From Pleionea mediterranea (GTDB lineage: Bacteria; Pseudomonadota; Gammaproteobacteria; Enterobacterales; Kangiellaceae): 64,000 nucleotides of DNA. How positions within the stretch are numbered: the first letter of the stretch is position 1; each line of letters begins with the position of its first letter. Made by a program: the position numbers and the translations under genes. Location of the stretch: positions 1-64,000 of the forward strand of contig NZ_QGGU01000005.1 of NCBI RefSeq assembly GCF_003148745.1. The letters run 5' to 3'. The notes under the pieces are model-generated. The model had not been told where the DNA came from. It ran no database searches and worked only from the letters and a program-made list of their open reading frames with translations. Below are positions 60,835 to 64,000 of this stretch, piece after piece.

Positions 60835-60974
60835 TTAATCACAATTGGTTCGAACCCAATTATCGGGTAGCGTGTCTATAACTTCCTCTTCGATAGAGTC
60901 TTCAAAAGACTTCCTTTGTCTCGATAGCTTGATCAATAGTCTATCCAGCCGTAGGGGTAATTCGCATACTTTAC
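60835..60974 (-). pseudogene. second copy of the CxxC fragment
   Basis: Identical reading to 59785-59924 (KVCELPLRLDRLLIKL to RTNCD), but without a start codon. Upstream the frame runs into leader R3 and a stop at its edge. Confidence 0.5.
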
Positions 60975-61050
60975 CAAGAATCTCAAATCGTGGATTGCAT
61001 TACAACTTAGTTTTTTGACTAAATTTTATTCAGAATCAACAACCCATAAG
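60965..61050 (-). repeat. leader element R, copy 3
   Basis: It carries ATAATCCTTATGGGTTGTTG, AACTAAGTTGTAATGCA and a five-codon frame MQSTI (60983-61000), collinear with R1. It leads into the CxxC fragment. The remaining 61051-61184 has only a small AAAGGG/CCCTTT hairpin at about 61138-61157. Confidence 0.65.
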
Positions 61051-61184
61051 GATTATCGACTATTACCTTCATAAATTCGTAAGAAATAATTCACCTTGTT
61101 GTCAATCAGATTTAACTGACTCACTCCAGAGTATCTGAAAGGGCGTTCCCCCTTTTTAATTCAAATCACAATAAAGGTAAGTTT

Positions 61185-63938
61185 ATGTCAACAAAAATAA
61201 AGCAAAGCGTTGCCTCTGCACTTTTCATTGGTGCGGCGACATTACAGGTCGCCCATGGACAACCGACGGAATTATTTATTTCTGAGTATGTGGAAGGTAG
61301 CAGCCATAACAAAGCGGTTGAAATTTTCAACGGTACTGGGGCTTCGGTCGATCTGTCCAGTTATAAACTTCAGTACTATTTCAACGGCAGTAGCTCAGCC
61401 GGTCGCACCATAGCTTTAACCGGTATCGTTGCCGATGGCGATACCTTTGTTGTTGCCCACAGTTCAGCCGATCCTCAACTAATCAATAATGCGGATATGA
61501 CCAGCGGTGGGAGCTGGTACAACGGTAATGACGCCGTGGCCTTACTCAACGGAGGTATCGATATCGACATCATCGGGCAGATCGGTTACGACCCCGGTAC
61601 CAGGTGGGGAAGCGGGTCTACCAGCACACAAAATAATACGTTGCGCCGTCAGGCCAGTGTTTGCGTAGCTGATGGTGACGGTTATAACACCTTTGACCCC
61701 AACATCGAATGGGATGGTTACGCTCAGGATACTTTTGACGCCGTAGGTGCTCACAGCGCCAGTTGCAGTGACAGCGGCGGAGACGGAAGTTCTTTCAGTT
61801 ACATCCATGAAATTCAAGGCAGCGGCGCCAGCAGCCCCATGGAAAACCAAAGCGTGACAGTGCAGGCCATTGTGGTTGGCGACTTTCAAAACTCTGATGA
61901 GTTGAGCGGTTTCTTCCTACAGGAAGAAGATGTTGACGCAGACACCGATTCACTCACCTCGGAAGGAATATTTGTAAACACCGGCAACGGCGGTACAGAT
62001 GTCAACGTCGGCGATCTGGTCGAAGTCAGTGGTCAGGTAAAGGAGCACTACGAACTCACCGAGTTGACCAATGTCTCAGTGACCGTATTGAGTTCTGGCA
62101 ACATCCTGCCAACAGCAGCATCAGTAAGCTTGCCGTTTGCGACAAGTGACGAACTGGAACGCTACGAGGGCATGCTGGTTACTCTGGATCAAACATTGAC
62201 TGTCACCGAAAACTACAACCTGAGTCGTTATGGGGAAATATGGCTCTCTTCCGGTGGTCGTCTGATGGCACCGACCAATGTCGCACTGCCCGGCACCGAT
62301 GCAAATAATATTCAGGCTCAAAACGACCTGAATCGCATTCTGTTGGATGATGGCTCCACCCTACAAAACCCCGATCCAATCATCTATCCCGATCCGGAGC
62401 TAACGGCCTTCAATACCGTGCGCTCAGGCGACACCGTAGCCAATCTCACCGGTGTACTCAACTACGCTTATAGTGAATATCGCCTTCAGGCCACACAAAC
62501 GCCAAACTTTGTGCAAGAGAACCTGCGTACTGCGGCACCAGCCAATGTTGGCGGCACACTAAAAGTTGCCAGCTTCAACGTATTGAACTATTTCAATGGT
62601 AATGGCCAGGGCGGTGGATTTCCGACTACCCGCGGCGCCGATACCGAAGAAGAATTCATCCGTCAGCGAGACAAGATTATTGCCGCCATTTCAGCCATGG
62701 AAGCAGACATCATTGGGCTGATGGAGATTGAAAACGACGGCTATGACTCATTATCAGCGATTCAAGATCTGGTCAACGGATTGAATGCGGCAGCCTCCTC
62801 GGGTATTAGCTACGCCTTTGTCGATCCGGGTGTCAGTGCAATCGGCACTGATGAGATCGCAGTTGGTTTTATCTATCGCGTGGAAACCGTGACACCGTTC
62901 GGCAATGCGGCAATTTTGGATTCGTCCGTGGATTCACGATTTAATGACAGCAAAAACCGCCCAACCCTGGCGCAAACCTTCAGTGAAATCGCTTCAGACG
63001 GCACCATGACTATCGCAGTCAATCACTTAAAGTCCAAGGGCTCACCCTGTGACGACATGAACGACCCCGACACAGGTGATGGTCAAGGCAACTGTAACCT
63101 GACACGTACCAGAGCCACAGAGGCAATGGTCGAATGGCTGGCTGGCGATCCCACCAACAGCGGCGATGAAGACTTTATGATCATCGGCGACCTGAATGCC
63201 TATGCCAAAGAGGATCCGATCACCGCACTTAAGAACGGAGGCTACATCGAATTATTGGACACTCACATTGGTGCCGCCAATACCTACTCCTATATTTTTA
63301 AGGGGCAATCGGGGTATCTCGATCACGCATTGGCCAGTGCCAAACTCGCCGATCAGGTCAGCGGCATTACGATTTGGCACAGCAACTCCGATGAGCCGCG
63401 CGTGCTCGATTACAACACCGAGTATAAATCGGCTTACCAAATCAGCAGCCTGTATTATACCGACCCCTACCGCTCTTCCGATCACGATGCCGTGGTTGTC
63501 GGCCTGAATCTGGATAACGGTTCGACGGATAACCCACCGAATGCCAACATTAACAGTTATGTCAGTGACCTTGACGGCAACACCATCAATCAAGGCCGTA
63601 AGTGGACGGCAGTGGTTACTGTTGAAGTGCGAGACAATCTGGGCCAGCTAGTCAGCGGCGCCACAGTCTCCGGTAATTGGAACGGTCGTAACGTGAGCAG
63701 TTCAGCCAGTTGCACCACTGCGAGCAACGGTCGCTGTACAGTAGCAATCACTGTGACTAAACGCAGAGCAACAGTGGCTTATAATATCTCCAATGTGCAG
63801 CATAGTTCATTAAGCTATGACGAAAACGCCAACTTCGATCTTGATGGCGATAGCAATGGCACATCGATAAGCCTGTCGAAGCAAAACCAACCTCAGTGGT
63901 TAGAGTGGCTGAGACAACTGATCCGCTCACTTTTTTAA
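61185..63938 (+). CDS. ExeM/NucH-type extracellular endonuclease
   Basis: 917 residues. Signal peptide (cleavage near VAHGQ). Lamin-tail domain about 28-150 (LFISEYVEGSSHNKAVEIFN). An OB-fold-like YhcR domain covers about 205-440. The endonuclease/exonuclease/phosphatase domain, about 455-775, has KVASFNVLNYFN, LMEIENDG, NHLKSKGSPC, IIGDLNAYAKEDP and SSDHDAVVVG. The C-terminal region is an Ig-like domain (ATVSGNWNGR) and ends WLEWLRQLIRSLF. Such enzymes degrade extracellular DNA for nutrients or biofilm release. Unlike many relatives there is no GlyGly-CTERM. It is richer in GC than the island before it, which suggests it marks the return to core sequence. Confidence 0.9.
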   Translation: MSTKIKQSVASALFIGAATLQVAHGQPTELFISEYVEGSSHNKAVEIFNGTGASVDLSSYKLQYYFNGSSSAGRTIALTGIVADGDTFVVAHSSADPQLINNADMTSGGSWYNGNDAVALLNGGIDIDIIGQIGYDPGTRWGSGSTSTQNNTLRRQASVCVADGDGYNTFDPNIEWDGYAQDTFDAVGAHSASCSDSGGDGSSFSYIHEIQGSGASSPMENQSVTVQAIVVGDFQNSDELSGFFLQEEDVDADTDSLTSEGIFVNTGNGGTDVNVGDLVEVSGQVKEHYELTELTNVSVTVLSSGNILPTAASVSLPFATSDELERYEGMLVTLDQTLTVTENYNLSRYGEIWLSSGGRLMAPTNVALPGTDANNIQAQNDLNRILLDDGSTLQNPDPIIYPDPELTAFNTVRSGDTVANLTGVLNYAYSEYRLQATQTPNFVQENLRTAAPANVGGTLKVASFNVLNYFNGNGQGGGFPTTRGADTEEEFIRQRDKIIAAISAMEADIIGLMEIENDGYDSLSAIQDLVNGLNAAASSGISYAFVDPGVSAIGTDEIAVGFIYRVETVTPFGNAAILDSSVDSRFNDSKNRPTLAQTFSEIASDGTMTIAVNHLKSKGSPCDDMNDPDTGDGQGNCNLTRTRATEAMVEWLAGDPTNSGDEDFMIIGDLNAYAKEDPITALKNGGYIELLDTHIGAANTYSYIFKGQSGYLDHALASAKLADQVSGITIWHSNSDEPRVLDYNTEYKSAYQISSLYYTDPYRSSDHDAVVVGLNLDNGSTDNPPNANINSYVSDLDGNTINQGRKWTAVVTVEVRDNLGQLVSGATVSGNWNGRNVSSSASCTTASNGRCTVAITVTKRRATVAYNISNVQHSSLSYDENANFDLDGDSNGTSISLSKQNQPQWLEWLRQLIRSLF

Positions 63939-64000
63939 TACTCGACGTAGCTGTCGTTTTTTCTCACCAGACGTGCGGGACATCCACATACTTTAATGGA
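63935..64000 (-). other. right-edge frame with the KVCGCPAR motif
   Basis: The minus strand is open from the edge to a stop at 63935-63937 and reads SIKVCGCPARLVRKNDSYVE, overlapping the nuclease stop by four bases. The DNA matches the end of leader element R1 (GTGCGGGACA-CCACATACTTTA). It is probably a fourth R copy cut by the window edge. Confidence 0.4.

Larger units (their letters stand above)
58901..60974. repeat. 1024-bp tandem duplication
   Basis: 58901-59924 and 59951-60974 are near-identical copies with a constant offset of 1050 and a unique 26-base junction (59925-59950). Each holds one 277-codon frame and a 3' fragment frame (RTNCD). Confidence 0.95.

Noticed and set aside
61138-61157. 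Terminator before the nuclease gene
   Set aside because: The stem is only six pairs and no gene ends upstream on that strand; possibly part of the leader.

Overview
The window reads as chromosome of a marine-type gammaproteobacterium of moderate GC content. Pointers are OxyR, RadA, Dam, class I PhaC with a phasin, a TonB2/TtpC energy-transduction operon, an MJ1255/VC2487-type glycosyltransferase, a GlyGly-CTERM protein and an ExeM/NucH-type nuclease. The genus cannot be fixed from sequence alone. I saw no tRNA, rRNA, CRISPR array, prophage or integrase. The only transposase-type gene is the start of a REP-associated tyrosine transposase (RAYT) at the left edge.

Layout: 1-2.3 kb is an accessory edge (RAYT start with a tandem array upstream, a Sel1 protein, a decayed gene, two small membrane proteins). 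2.3-15.2 kb is housekeeping: oxyR, an M14 deacylase, a GCS2 ligase, a PilZ protein, radA divergent from a double-PilZ protein, class II DAHP synthase, small proteins, an alpha/beta hydrolase and a phasin. 15.5-28 kb holds phaC, a higBA-type toxin-antitoxin pair, dam, an M16 peptidase lipoprotein, a SprA-like metalloprotease, dgkA, a PAP2 phosphatase, a glycosyltransferase, a GFA protein and threonine synthase.

28.2-41.1 kb is a coherent envelope-uptake module, all on the minus strand: DUF3450, TtpC-like, ExbB, ExbD, TonB and TPR genes, then a TonB-dependent receptor and a giant lipoprotein built of three repeats with an exact 1338-bp period. ATGACA/TGTCAT palindromes lie in front of both the TonB operon and the lipoprotein. 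41.5-46.6 kb is an envelope-stress-like cluster (DUF1328, a small lipoprotein, a sigma-54 activator with a degenerate receiver, BON protein, four-helix protein, DUF4398 lipoprotein, OmpA lipoprotein), with two sigma-54-like promoters sharing CTGGCACAG.

46.9-61.1 kb is an accessory region, AT-rich in parts. It carries a response regulator and hemerythrin pair bracketed by a duplicated ompA 3' end, orphan membrane and secreted proteins, an ECF sigma factor with a Ser/Thr kinase-TPR protein, a GlyGly-CTERM protein, and a 1024-bp tandem duplication of an unknown gene. It is dotted with REP/BIME palindromes that have the GTAG foot expected of RAYT substrates, and with a dispersed leader element (R) in front of several orphan genes. 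An ExeM-type secreted nuclease closes the window.

A recurring oddity is many short (13-18 bp) tandem duplications at gene boundaries. Several genes appear to start at TTG or GTG with a good ribosome-binding site; where the longest frame was not the best start I give the corrected one.
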